Origin: Verrucomicrobiales bacterium
GTDB taxonomy: Bacteria; Verrucomicrobiota; Verrucomicrobiia; Limisphaerales; JAYPXF01
Reading direction: 5' to 3'
Assembly (NCBI GenBank): GCA_002715965.1
Contig: PBAL01000074.1
Span: 1-64,000 of the forward strand
Length of the DNA stretch: 64,000 nucleotides
Part shown: piece after piece, positions 44,869 to 53,548 of the stretch
Numbering within the stretch: the first letter of the stretch is position 1
Layout of the letters: every line of letters begins with the position of its first letter
The notes under the pieces: generated by a model
Told to the model about the DNA's origin: nothing
Databases searched by the model: none
What the model saw: only the letters and a program-made list of their open reading frames with translations
Position numbers and translations under genes: made by a program

Positions 44869-46221
44869 TCACTCCTTTTTCATCCGCTCCTGAGCAGCGG
44901 AGAGCCGGGCGATGACCTTTTCGCGGCCAAGCACTTCCATCAGATGATAGAGGCTGGGGCCGACGGTTGAACCGGTGCAGGCCAGGCGCGTGGGATGAAT
45001 GAGTTTTCCGGGCTTCATGCCAAGTTCGCTGGCGGTGCTTTTCAAGACGCTCTCAATCGCGAGCGGATCAAAGCTGCTCAGGGATTGCAGGGCCGATTTC
45101 AGTTTCTCGATTGGCTCCACGTTTTCCGGAATGAAACTCTTGCCCATTGCTTTTTCGTCGTACTCGCTGACGTCATGAAAGTAGAAGGCACTGAAGTTCG
45201 GAACTTCAGTGAAGGTCTTGATCTTCTCGCGGACCGTATCAAGCGCGGCTTTCACGTAGTCGATTGGGTGAGACTTGGTATCGACTCCGGAGTCGGACAG
45301 CGCATGCGTTGAGAGTTCGTAATAGCGGTCGTCGCCCATCGACTTGATGTGCTCGAAGTTCAACCACTTCAGCTTGTCGTGGTCGAACTTGGCGTTCGCC
45401 CGGTGGATTTGTGGCAGGTCGAAAATCTCAGCGATCTCTTTGGCGAGGAAAACGTCCTTTTGTTCGGGATGCGTCCAGCCGAGGAGCGAGATGTAGTTGG
45501 TCACGGCTTCCGGGGCGTATCCATTCTCCTGGTAGTATTGAATCGATGAACCTTCGAATCGTTTGCTCATCTTTTTGCCATCCTGCGTCAAGATCAGCGG
45601 GATGTGCGCAAACTTCGGCGGTTCCACACCAAACGCATTGAACAGCGCAATGTGCTTCGAAGTGTTGCTCAAATGATCCTCGCCGCGAATGACATGAGTG
45701 ATGCCCATGTCGAGGTCATCAACGACGTTCACGAGATGGAACACCGGCTGGCCATCCGAACGAACGATGACGAAATCGGGATCCTCCGCTTCGCGGTCGG
45801 TCAATTCGCGCACGACGTCACCGCAGATGAGATCCGGAATCTTCACCGGCTCGCGCGTCATGCGGAACTTGATGGCGCCCTCGTGCTCGTAGGCAAGGTC
45901 GCGGAAGAGCAGGGCTTCCACGCGCTGTTCATAGTCGGCCTTGCGTTGGGATTGGAAATACGGACCGCGATCTCCTCGACTGGCGCCGGTCGCGTCGCCC
46001 GTCACCGGCCCTTCATCCCAGTCCAGACCCAGCCAATGCAGTCCGCCGATGATGGCGTCCATCGCTTCCTGTGTGTTGCGCGCCGTGTCCGTGTCCTCGA
46101 TGCGGAGGACGAATTTGCCGCCCGTGCGCCTGGCGTAGAGCCAGTTGAACAGGGCGGTGCGCGCACCGCCAATGTGAAGATAACCGGTGGGACTGGGGGC
46201 AAATCTGACTCGAACGCTCAT
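44869..46221 (-). CDS. gltX: Glutamyl-tRNA synthetase
   Basis: This 450-residue class I aminoacyl-tRNA synthetase charges tRNA-Glu (or also tRNA-Gln in bacteria lacking GlnRS). The HIGH motif is in PTGYLHIGGARTALFN and the KMSKS-type motif in DGKKMSKRFEGSS. The start ATG at 46221 is followed directly by the family beginning SVRVRFAPSPTG. Degenerate repeats of the CTCCAAG type lie on both sides of this gene (44800-44860 and 46299-46433). It is divergent from pyrG. Confidence 0.96.
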   Translation of the reverse strand: MSVRVRFAPSPTGYLHIGGARTALFNWLYARRTGGKFVLRIEDTDTARNTQEAMDAIIGGLHWLGLDWDEGPVTGDATGASRGDRGPYFQSQRKADYEQRVEALLFRDLAYEHEGAIKFRMTREPVKIPDLICGDVVRELTDREAEDPDFVIVRSDGQPVFHLVNVVDDLDMGITHVIRGEDHLSNTSKHIALFNAFGVEPPKFAHIPLILTQDGKKMSKRFEGSSIQYYQENGYAPEAVTNYISLLGWTHPEQKDVFLAKEIAEIFDLPQIHRANAKFDHDKLKWLNFEHIKSMGDDRYYELSTHALSDSGVDTKSHPIDYVKAALDTVREKIKTFTEVPNFSAFYFHDVSEYDEKAMGKSFIPENVEPIEKLKSALQSLSSFDPLAIESVLKSTASELGMKPGKLIHPTRLACTGSTVGPSLYHLMEVLGREKVIARLSAAQERMKKE

Positions 46222-46298
46222 TTGTGGAGCGGATTAAACGGATCGGAAAGGCCAGTTGGAAGAGTAATCAGATCCGAGCGCAAAAAGTCTGCAGGAAA

Positions 46299-46433
46299 CC
46301 AAACTCCAAGTCTCAAGCTCCAAATAAGCTCCAAGCTGCAAATTCCAATAAAACGCCACCGGATTCCCGGAGTGGCTCAGACTGGAGCTTCAATTTTGAA
46401 GCTTAGTTGGAGCTTGGGACTTGGAGTTTTGGG
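46299..46433. repeat. Long imperfect inverted repeat (CTCCAAG type)
   Basis: The left arm (46299-46348) contains AAACTCCAAGTCTCAAGCTC and the right arm (46383-46433) reads back as AAACTCCAAGTCCCAAGCTC, with matching CCAA.TAAGCT.CAA beyond. The 35-base spacer includes a small ACCGGATTCCCGGAG. RNA from it would make a ~50-bp imperfect stem. Weaker copies of the same motif occur near 44800-44860 and 48762-48800. Confidence 0.75.
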
Positions 46434-46481
46434 TTTTACGCACCCCGGCGAATAACTTCTTGGACAGCCCGCTTGCTTTTC

Positions 46482-46544
46482 GCATGGGAAGCAGGTACCC
46501 ATGCATCCCCGGGAACCGTGTGTTCGGTTCCCGGTTGTTTTTTT
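46482..46544 (+). promoter_or_regulatory. pyrG leader: hairpin plus intrinsic terminator abutting the start codon
   Basis: A 7-bp hairpin (GCATGGG/CCCATGC, 46482-46504) is followed by a perfect 10-bp stem CCGGGAACCG / CGGTTCCCGG (46509-46534, loop TGTGTT) and the T-run TTGTTTTTTT, which ends at the base before the pyrG ATG. No plus-strand gene lies upstream, so it cannot be another gene's terminator. In Bacillus subtilis pyrG is controlled by a leader terminator, relieved when reiterative G addition occurs at low CTP. Here GGGAA (46486-46490) could pair with TTCCC in the terminator, but the promoter and start site are not certain (a weak TTGGGT-N17-TAACTT lies at 46429-46457). Confidence 0.7.
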
Positions 46545-48161
46545 ATGAAATACGTTTTCATCACCGGTGGTGTGATCAGCTCCCTTGGAAAGGGTCTGAC
46601 CGCCGCGGCATTGGGTACTTTGCTGGAGAATCGCGGTCTCAAGGTCGCGCTGCAAAAGTTCGACCCCTACCTGAATGTCGATCCGGGAACCATGAGCCCG
46701 TTTCAGCATGGCGAGGTTTACGTGCTCGATGACGGTGCGGAGACGGATCTCGACTTGGGGCACTACGAGCGCTTCACGCGGACGCCTCTGAGCCGCTTCA
46801 ACAATCTCACGAGCGGGCAGGTCTACCAAAGCGTCCTCAACAAGGAGCGCGAGGGCAAATACCTCGGCAAAACCGTGCAGGTGATTCCACATGTGACAGA
46901 TGAAATTCAGGAACGCATCCGGAAGATCTCCGACACCTCGGATGCCGATGTTCTCATCACGGAAATCGGCGGGACGACGGGCGACATCGAAGGCCTGCCT
47001 TTCCTGGAAGCCATTCGCGAATTCTATCTCGATGTCGGTCCGGAGAACGTCGTGTTCATCCACGTCACCTACGTTCCCTTTATCAAGGCGGCCGGCGAGC
47101 TGAAGACCAAACCCACCCAGCAGTCCGTTGCGAAGCTGCGTGAGATCGGTATCGCTCCGCACCTGCTCGTTTGTCGCTGTGAGTACCCCTTGGACAAAGA
47201 GCTGCGCCGTAAGATCTCCATGTTCTGCAATGTGCCTTACGAAGCGGTCATTGAAGAAAAGGATGTGGATCATTCCATCTACGAGGTTCCATTGATGCTT
47301 GAGCGCGAGCGCTTGGATGAACTGGTCTGCAAGTATCTCCATCTGGACGCGCAACCCGCCGAGATGAGCGAATGGCAGGAGATCATTCGCAAGTTGATTG
47401 CCCCGCAACATCGCGTGCGGATTGGCGTGGTCGGGAAATACATCGAGTTGCAGGACGCGTACAAGTCTGTCTACGAAGCGACAATCCATGGCGGAGTGGC
47501 GCATGACTGCGGAGTCGTGTTCGAAAAGATCGAGGCCGAAGACATTGAGAAAGAAGGCGTGGACAAGATGCTCCAGAAACTCGGTGGCATCCTCGTGCCC
47601 GGCGGTTTCGGGGAACGGGGCACGGAAGGCAAGGTGATGGCCGCACAATACGCGCGCGAAAACGGCGTGCCCTATCTCGGCCTCTGCCTGGGCATGCAGA
47701 TCGCCTGCATCGAATTCGCCCGGAATGTTCTCGAACTCGAAGGCGCGCACAGCACGGAATTTGATGCGGACACCCCCCACCCGGTGATCTGCCTGATGGA
47801 CGAGCAGCACAAGGTGACCAAGAAAGGCGGCACAATGCGGCTGGGTTCACAGCCCTGCAATCTCAAGCCCGGTTCCAAGGGCGAGGAGATTTATGGTGCA
47901 TCAGAAATCCAGGAACGCCACCGTCATCGCTACGAGTTCAATACGGACTACAAGGAACGTTTCGAGGAAGCCGGATTGACATTCGCCGGAACTTCGCCTG
48001 ATGGCGGCCTCATGGAACTCATCGAATTGAACGATCATCCCTTCTTCATGGCCTGCCAGTATCACCCAGAATTCAAAAGCAAGCCCGATTCCGCGCATCC
48101 GCTTTTCAAGGCGTTCATTGCCGCGGCACATCAATCGCAACACAACAAACCCATTTCATGA
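46545..48161 (+). CDS. pyrG: CTP synthase
   Basis: This 538-residue CTP synthase makes CTP from UTP with ATP and glutamine. The synthetase domain starts [20 protein letters not shown]. The glutamine amidotransferase domain has PGGFGERG and [10 protein letters not shown] (catalytic Cys), with a C-terminal His-x-Glu in [10 protein letters not shown]. The frame is open upstream to 46407 but the family begins at the ATG at 46545, which is immediately preceded by the T-run of a terminator-like hairpin. The DUF3500 remnant overlaps its end by 4 bp. Confidence 0.97.
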   Translation: MKYVFITGGVISSLGKGLTAAALGTLLENRGLKVALQKFDPYLNVDPGTMSPFQHGEVYVLDDGAETDLDLGHYERFTRTPLSRFNNLTSGQVYQSVLNKEREGKYLGKTVQVIPHVTDEIQERIRKISDTSDADVLITEIGGTTGDIEGLPFLEAIREFYLDVGPENVVFIHVTYVPFIKAAGELKTKPTQQSVAKLREIGIAPHLLVCRCEYPLDKELRRKISMFCNVPYEAVIEEKDVDHSIYEVPLMLERERLDELVCKYLHLDAQPAEMSEWQEIIRKLIAPQHRVRIGVVGKYIELQDAYKSVYEATIHGGVAHDCGVVFEKIEAEDIEKEGVDKMLQKLGGILVPGGFGERGTEGKVMAAQYARENGVPYLGLCLGMQIACIEFARNVLELEGAHSTEFDADTPHPVICLMDEQHKVTKKGGTMRLGSQPCNLKPGSKGEEIYGASEIQERHRHRYEFNTDYKERFEEAGLTFAGTSPDGGLMELIELNDHPFFMACQYHPEFKSKPDSAHPLFKAFIAAAHQSQHNKPIS

Positions 48162-48706
48162 GCCTCATCATTCGCGTCACACTGCTCGCTATTCTCGCAA
48201 CAGTCTGTTCGGACGCCGAGGCCCAACGCCGACGTGGCGGGGCGCGTTGGGCGCAGATGGAAGCCCAGTCACTGGCCGCCGGTTTCAAGGGCGTGACGAC
48301 TGACGGCAAGGCAGTTTCCGGTCTGTTCGAAATCCGTGCAACCGGAGTTTCCACGGAACTCATCATCAAGGCCGCAAAGGGTTTCCTCAACGGACTCACT
48401 GACAAACAGGCGATCAAGGTGAGCTTCGAGGAGAAGCGCGGAACCAACAACCGCCTCGAATTGTTTCGTGACAACGAAGTCGTTCCATACGAAGGAATCA
48501 AGGCAAGCGAGTTGAACTAGAAGCAGAAGTCAGACTTGCTCGGCGTCATTGCCCAGTTCGTGGGCGATATGAGAGAAGGCCACGCAAAGGTGAAGATGAG
48601 TGAGGTGAAGAAACACCTCCACGCCACTTACTTTGCCTGGGCGGGCAGAACCAATGATGATGCGCCTTCACAAGCTTGGTACGCTTCAATGGAAGTTCGA
48701 CGCTGA
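48158..48706 (+). pseudogene. DUF3500 protein gene with large in-frame deletion and internal TAG
   Basis: A signal peptide (IRVTLLAILATVCSDAEA) leads to an N-terminal segment AAGFKGVTTDGKAVSGLFEI and AAKGFLNGLTDKQ, and then what I recall as the C-terminal half of DUF3500 proteins (RLELFRDNEVVPYEGIKASE). A TAG (48518-48520) interrupts and the same frame continues QKSDLLGVIAQFVGDMREG, then HLHATYFAWAGRTNDDAP, before leaving the family pattern and stopping at 48706. The middle of the domain (~150 residues in full proteins) is missing. It starts 4 bp inside pyrG. The family comparison relies on memory of its consensus. Confidence 0.6.
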
Positions 48707-48834
48707 TCATCTTTGGCTGTTGGGCGCAGCCAGCGTAGGCGAATCGTGAAGAGGAATTCAGTCTTGGAAGCCCCAAGCTTGGATTTTGGATTTGAAGCTT
48801 TTAACCCTGCCTCCAAATCCCCCACATTCCGCAC

Positions 48835-50190
48835 ATGCAATTCGTCAGACTCACCACCTGCCTGTGCGCGCTTTTTCTCGCCACAACCGTCCAGCCGGCC
48901 GGGCGGCCAAACGTCATCATCATCTACACCGACGATCAGGGGTCGGTGGATGCGAATTGCTATGGGGCGAAGGATTTGATCACGCCAAACATCGACCGTA
49001 TTGCCGCGACGGGCGTGCGCTTCACTCAGATGTATTCGCCTTCGGCAATTTGTTCCGCGTCGCGGGCGGGCTTGATGACCGGGCGTATTCCTCCCCGTGC
49101 AGGCGTGCCAGGAAATGTGTCATCACAGAAAGGCAAGGCCGGCATGCCGACCGAGCAGATCACGATCGCCGAGTTGCTGAAGAATAACGGCTACGCGACC
49201 GGGCACATCGGCAAGTGGCATCTCGGCTACACGCCCGAGACCATGCCCAACGGACAAGGCTTTGATTACAGCTTCGGCCACATGGGCGGCTGCATCGACA
49301 ACTACTCCCACTTCTTCTACTGGGTGGGCCCGAATCGCCACGACCTCTGGCGCCAAGGCAGGGAGGTCTGGCATGACGGCGAATACTTCGGCGACATGAT
49401 GGTCGACGAATGCAAGGGATTCATCACGCGCAACCAGGAGAAGCCCTTCTTCATCTACTGGGCGATCAACTGGCCGCATTACCCTCTGCAAGGCACGGAC
49501 AAGTGGCGCAAGAAATACAAGAACCTCCCCCATCCGCGGGACAAGTATGCGACCTTCGTCTCCACCACGGATGAACTCGTCGGCCGTGTGCTCGATCACC
49601 TGGAAGCCCTCAAGCTGCGCGAGAACACCATTGTGTTGTTCCAATCCGATCACGGGCATTCCGTGGAAGAAAGGACCTTTGGCGGTGGTGGAAGCGCGGG
49701 GGACTATCGCGGTCATAAGGGCAACCTGTTCGAGGGCGGCATTCGCGTTCCTTCTGTAATTTCCTGGCCGGCCGGATTTCCCAAGGGCCAAGTGCGGGAT
49801 CAATTCGTGGTCGGCACGGATTGGTGGCCGACCTTCGCGGAACTCACCGGTGCGAAGAAACCCAAGGGACACAAGATCGATGGCAGCTCGATCGTGAACA
49901 TCATCAAGAGTTCCAAGGCCAAGACCCCGCACGACAATTACTACTGGCAGCTCGGGCGTGGGAAGAACCCCCAATGGGCCGTTCGCGAAGGCAATTGGAA
50001 ACTTTACAACGCAGCACGTGAAAACGTGAAGCCCGACTCGGCAACCGCCTTGAGCAACGAAGACAAAAAAGGCTTTCTCGCCGATCTCAGCAAGGATGTG
50101 ACCGAGTCGAAGAACCTGGCCAAATCAAACCCGGACGTGGTCAAACGGCTGCGGGCGATCGCGGCCAAGTATCAAGCCGAGCTGAACTGA
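48835..50190 (+). CDS. Secreted formylglycine sulfatase
   Basis: This is a 451-residue sulfatase of the arylsulfatase family. A signal peptide (LCALFLATTVQPAG) is followed by the metal-binding IIYTDDQGS. Cys73 lies in CSASRAGLMTGR, the formylglycine site; HIGKWHLGY follows, then the FQSDHGHS metal site. Unlike the 3121-4977 enzyme it has no extra C-terminal module. It should act on sulfated carbohydrates outside the cytoplasm. No maturation enzyme is nearby. Confidence 0.95.
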   Translation: MQFVRLTTCLCALFLATTVQPAGRPNVIIIYTDDQGSVDANCYGAKDLITPNIDRIAATGVRFTQMYSPSAICSASRAGLMTGRIPPRAGVPGNVSSQKGKAGMPTEQITIAELLKNNGYATGHIGKWHLGYTPETMPNGQGFDYSFGHMGGCIDNYSHFFYWVGPNRHDLWRQGREVWHDGEYFGDMMVDECKGFITRNQEKPFFIYWAINWPHYPLQGTDKWRKKYKNLPHPRDKYATFVSTTDELVGRVLDHLEALKLRENTIVLFQSDHGHSVEERTFGGGGSAGDYRGHKGNLFEGGIRVPSVISWPAGFPKGQVRDQFVVGTDWWPTFAELTGAKKPKGHKIDGSSIVNIIKSSKAKTPHDNYYWQLGRGKNPQWAVREGNWKLYNAARENVKPDSATALSNEDKKGFLADLSKDVTESKNLAKSNPDVVKRLRAIAAKYQAELN

Positions 50191-50210
50191 AATGACCAGA
50201 TCGAGTTCGA

Positions 50211-50315
50211 ATGAAAAGCAGAACCACAATGCGAGCCTTCTCCCTCAGCGCGCACTGCGTTGCAGCCGGTCTCCTGACGTTCATCGCGAACGGACAGCCC
50301 ACCCCGGTGATTTAA
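50211..50315 (+). other. Possible signal-peptide remnant
   Basis: A 34-codon frame starts ATG at 50211 and reads as an export signal (TTMRAFSLSAHCVAAGLLTF) before ending at TAA. It may be the leftover 5' end of a secreted-protein gene. Nothing else recognisable occurs in the 210 bp between the sulfatase and the acetyltransferase gene. Confidence 0.25.
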
Positions 50316-50404
50316 TTTGGTCCCGACAGGGTGATTTCGGCAGTCGGAGATATTTGAAAAAGAATCCCGGCTCAGCCGAGTGGTAGCCATCAGCATCAAG
50401 CAAC

Positions 50405-51331
50405 ATGCCAAACTTTCATATTCGCAAAATGGAACTTGGAGATCGCCAGGAGATCTCCCATCTCATTCATCATTCACTGAATGCGTATTACGATTCCATC
50501 GGTCGCGGCAGACCCATGCCGGGTGATCCCATCGGCCGTGCGATCTTCTTTGACGTTTACTGGAAGACCGATCCGGCCGAAGGGATCGTCGCCACAGATG
50601 ATGACTCCGGCGCGATTATCGGATCTTGTTTCGTTCATCCGCGCGAAACCCATATCTCGCTCGGGATCATGAATGTGCACCATGAACACTTCGGCCGGGG
50701 CGTCGCGCGTTCCTTGTTGGCCGCGGTCACCGATCTCGGCAAAGCCGAGGGCAAATCGGTCCGCCTGGTTTCAAGCTGTTTCAATCTCGACTCCTATTCT
50801 CTCTACACCCGGGGCGGGTTCGTTCCATTCAATACCTTTCAGGACATGATGGTGAGCGTGCCCGAAGGCGGACTCGACCATCCGGCGCCGGAAGGCGTCA
50901 CAGTCCGCGAGGCCACACCTGACGACGTCAAGGCGATGGGAGAACTTGAGATGCAGGTGTCCGGTATTTCGCGGCTTGCCGACTACCAATACTTCATTCG
51001 AAACGAAGAAGGGTTTTGGCATGTCAGCGTCATCGAGGGAAAAGAAGGATTGGACGGATTTCTAGTTTCCTGCGGATCTCCCGATTTCAACATGTTGGGT
51101 CCAGGCGTGGCGCGGGAGGAGACTCATGCGGCCGCGTTGATCCATGCCGAACTGAATCAAAACCGAGGACGCAGCCCGATCTTCCTGGTGCCGGTGAATT
51201 CCGGCGATCTCGTTGCGCAGCTCTACGCATGGGGCGCCCGCAATACTGAGATGCACGTCGCCCAGAGCTTCGGTCCTGCGCGCGAAACGCGGGGTGTGGT
51301 CATGCCCACCTTCCTGCCGGAGACCGGATAG
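50405..51331 (+). CDS. GNAT-family N-acetyltransferase
   Basis: This 308-residue protein starts with a GNAT domain (~1-150). Its acetyl-CoA-binding loop is in NVHHEHFGRGVARSLLAAV, and LDSYSLYTRGGFVPF is also GNAT-like. A second, less clear domain (~155-300) may be another GNAT-like fold. The acceptor is unknown. The 3' end overlaps the open frame of the macro-domain gene that follows. Confidence 0.85.
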   Translation: MPNFHIRKMELGDRQEISHLIHHSLNAYYDSIGRGRPMPGDPIGRAIFFDVYWKTDPAEGIVATDDDSGAIIGSCFVHPRETHISLGIMNVHHEHFGRGVARSLLAAVTDLGKAEGKSVRLVSSCFNLDSYSLYTRGGFVPFNTFQDMMVSVPEGGLDHPAPEGVTVREATPDDVKAMGELEMQVSGISRLADYQYFIRNEEGFWHVSVIEGKEGLDGFLVSCGSPDFNMLGPGVAREETHAAALIHAELNQNRGRSPIFLVPVNSGDLVAQLYAWGARNTEMHVAQSFGPARETRGVVMPTFLPETG

Positions 51332-51809
51332 TGGCCGAGCGATCACCTACCCCAAAGGCGACGCGACCCAGCCGCAGGCCAAGGGCAACAAGATCATTGC
51401 CCACGTCTGCAACGATCTCGGCGGCTGGGAAAAGGGCTTCGTCGTCGCCATCAGCCGTCGCTGGCCCGAACCGGAGAAATCCTACCGCGAATGGCATCGT
51501 CATCGCTCGAAAAACGATTTCGCCTTGGGCGCGACGCAATTGGTTCAGGTTGAAAAATATGCCTGGGTCGTAAACATGATCGGCCAGCGCGGCATGAAAA
51601 CTGGCAGCAACGGCCCGCCCGTGCGTTATGAAGCGATCGAGAAGTGCCTCCACGAAGTCGCGCGCCAGGCAATCGAGATCAGTGCGTCAGTGCACATGCC
51701 GCGAATCGGCTGCGGGCTTGCCGGGGGCAAGTGGGAGCGGATCGAACCGATCATCGAAACCTCACTGAAGAACGCCGGCGTGGATACCTACGTCTACGAC
51801 TTTGGCTGA
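51294..51809 (+). CDS. Macro-domain (ADP-ribose-binding) protein
   Basis: The core (from ~51333) is a macro domain like yeast Poa1p: ITYPKGDATQPQAKGNKIIA, AHVCNDLGGWEKGFV, then HMPRIGCGLAGGKW and VDTYVYDFG. These proteins bind or hydrolyse ADP-ribose-1''-phosphate or ADP-ribosyl groups. No ATG precedes the domain closely. In-frame starts are GTG 51294 or ATG 51213, both inside the acetyltransferase gene, so the true start is uncertain and I give the nearer one. It is followed at 12 bp by the convergent rho gene. Confidence 0.8.
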   Translation: MWSCPPSCRRPDSGRAITYPKGDATQPQAKGNKIIAHVCNDLGGWEKGFVVAISRRWPEPEKSYREWHRHRSKNDFALGATQLVQVEKYAWVVNMIGQRGMKTGSNGPPVRYEAIEKCLHEVARQAIEISASVHMPRIGCGLAGGKWERIEPIIETSLKNAGVDTYVYDFG

Positions 51810-51821
51810 TCGCGCAGCTGA

Positions 51822-52982
51822 TCAGAGCATCTTCTGCAGCAGTTCCTCGTTCGTCTTGAACTTGCGCAGCGCTCCGGTGAGCGTGTCCATGGCCTCGACG
51901 GGATTGAGGTCGACCATGGTGCGACGAAGTTTGCGCACGGCGTCGATGTGGTGGGGCGGGAAGAGTTTTTCTTCCTTGCGCGTGCCGCTTCGCGGGATGT
52001 CGATCGCGGGATAGAGTCGGCGATCGGAAAGCTTGCGGTCGAGGATGAGTTCCATGTTGCCCGTGCCTTTGAACTCCTGGAAAATCAGTTCGTCCATGCG
52101 GGAACCGGTGTCCACGAGGGCCGTGGCGATGATGGTGAGTGATCCGCCTTCCTCAATCTTGCGTGCAGCTGCGAACATCTTGCGCGGAATTTCCAATGCC
52201 CGGGCATCCACACCGCCGGACATGGTGCGTCCACTCCCGCCATGCACGCTGTTGTAGGCGCGGGCGACACGGGTGATGGAGTCGAGGAGGACCAGGACGT
52301 CCTTGCCCGATTCCACTATTCGTCGGCAACGCTCGATGGTGAATCGGGAAAGTCGCACGTGCGTTTCCAGATCCATGTCGTTGGAAGAGGCCACGACTTC
52401 GGCGTTCACGGAACGGGAGAAGTCGGTCACTTCCTCGGGACGCTCGTCGATCAACAGGACGATGACAGCCATCTCCGGATGGTTCACCGTCACGGAATTG
52501 GCGATCTGCTTGAGCACGGTGGTCTTGCCCGTGCGGGGAGGCGCAACGATCAATCCGCGCGTTCCCTTGCCGATTGGAGTGACGAGATCAATAACACGCG
52601 TCTCGACTTCATCCGGGTCCGTCTCGAGGTTGATCTTCTCGATCGGATCGATGGTGGTGAGGTTCTCGAAGCGGACGGACTTGGTGTAGTCCATGAACTC
52701 CATTTCGTTCACGCGATGCACTTCGCGCAGCTGCGGGCTGACACCACGGTGCGGTGGCTGAAGACCACCTTCAATCAGCGCGCCTTCGCGGAGAAAATTC
52801 CGCTTGATCGTGTCCGGTGTGACAAAAATGTCAGTCGGTTTCGGCTGATAGTGGTTGTCCTTCGAACGCAGGAAACCAAAGCCTTTCTCGGATACCTCAA
52901 GATATCCTCCGCCGGTTTCCGGCACTTTCAAATCCGTGCGCGGCCGATTGCCTTTCTTACCTTTACCTTTGCCTTTTCCCAT
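51822..52982 (-). CDS. rho: Transcription termination factor Rho, short N-terminus
   Basis: This 386-residue Rho is the RNA helicase that terminates transcription. The cold-shock RNA-binding domain is at ~25-100 ([14 protein letters not shown]), Walker A is [12 protein letters not shown], and Walker B is in [14 protein letters not shown]. The ATG at 52982 starts [14 protein letters not shown], a basic tail, in place of the usual N-terminal helix bundle; a longer frame to 53036 is less likely. No other rho is seen. Confidence 0.95.
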   Translation of the reverse strand: MGKGKGKGKKGNRPRTDLKVPETGGGYLEVSEKGFGFLRSKDNHYQPKPTDIFVTPDTIKRNFLREGALIEGGLQPPHRGVSPQLREVHRVNEMEFMDYTKSVRFENLTTIDPIEKINLETDPDEVETRVIDLVTPIGKGTRGLIVAPPRTGKTTVLKQIANSVTVNHPEMAVIVLLIDERPEEVTDFSRSVNAEVVASSNDMDLETHVRLSRFTIERCRRIVESGKDVLVLLDSITRVARAYNSVHGGSGRTMSGGVDARALEIPRKMFAAARKIEEGGSLTIIATALVDTGSRMDELIFQEFKGTGNMELILDRKLSDRRLYPAIDIPRSGTRKEEKLFPPHHIDAVRKLRRTMVDLNPVEAMDTLTGALRKFKTNEELLQKML

Positions 52983-53267
52983 AATTTCAAATTGTTGTGA
53001 TCGTAAAAAATACAGGTCCAAAGAACACACGCCCAATGCGCTTGGCTAAGACGATGGAACTCTCGGAAAATTCGTCGGGTTGGCTGATCGGGAAGTCGAA
53101 GTTGCGCCGACGGAACCTGCGATGCGGGGTATCTCTAATCTCAGAATTCGTTGTTGGCAACAAAAAATTGCGAAGGCGGGGAACACCGTGTGTGATTGGA
53201 AGTGGGGCCGAGAGGCGCGGAGTGGCCGGACATGAGCTGAAAGGACCAGAAGACGATCATCGACCGA

Positions 53268-53500
53268 ATTCCCTATCCCAAGCCAACATGGCCGAATCCC
53301 GAGGTCATTTTCTTCTTTCTCGGGTTCTTTCCCCTTTTCCTTCGCCCGGATGCGTCAGCGTGGACTCTGGGCGCGATGATGGTCCACGTGACGGTGATCA
53401 GATTTCTGTATCAGGCTGTGTTGGTGTTTGTGGGTGACGGGATTGCGCGCCGACTGAAGGCGATTCCATCTGCGCGTCGAAATGGGCGGCGCGTCAACGT
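53268..53500 (+). pseudogene. 3' fragment of a LysE/RhtB-type transporter
   Basis: In the gap upstream of rho's promoter side, the plus strand encodes PTWPNPEVIFFFLGFFPLFL and then WTLGAMMVHVTVIRFLYQ and VFVGDGIARRLKAIPSARR. The NP..FFFLGFFP.F pattern and following TM helix match the C-terminal half of LysE family exporters. No start or N-terminal half was found; the frame then runs into the WD40 gene on the other strand. It is a remnant. The ~280 bp between it and rho hold nothing else recognisable. Confidence 0.55.
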
Positions 53501-53548
53501 GCTGTCCCTGCCCCAATCGTGGAGCCGAGGCCATGGGCGTGCTTGCAA

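Noticed and set aside
46377-47810. Long minus-strand open frame (477 codons) opposite pyrG
   Set aside because: It is the antisense shadow of pyrG, whose family motifs are unambiguous.
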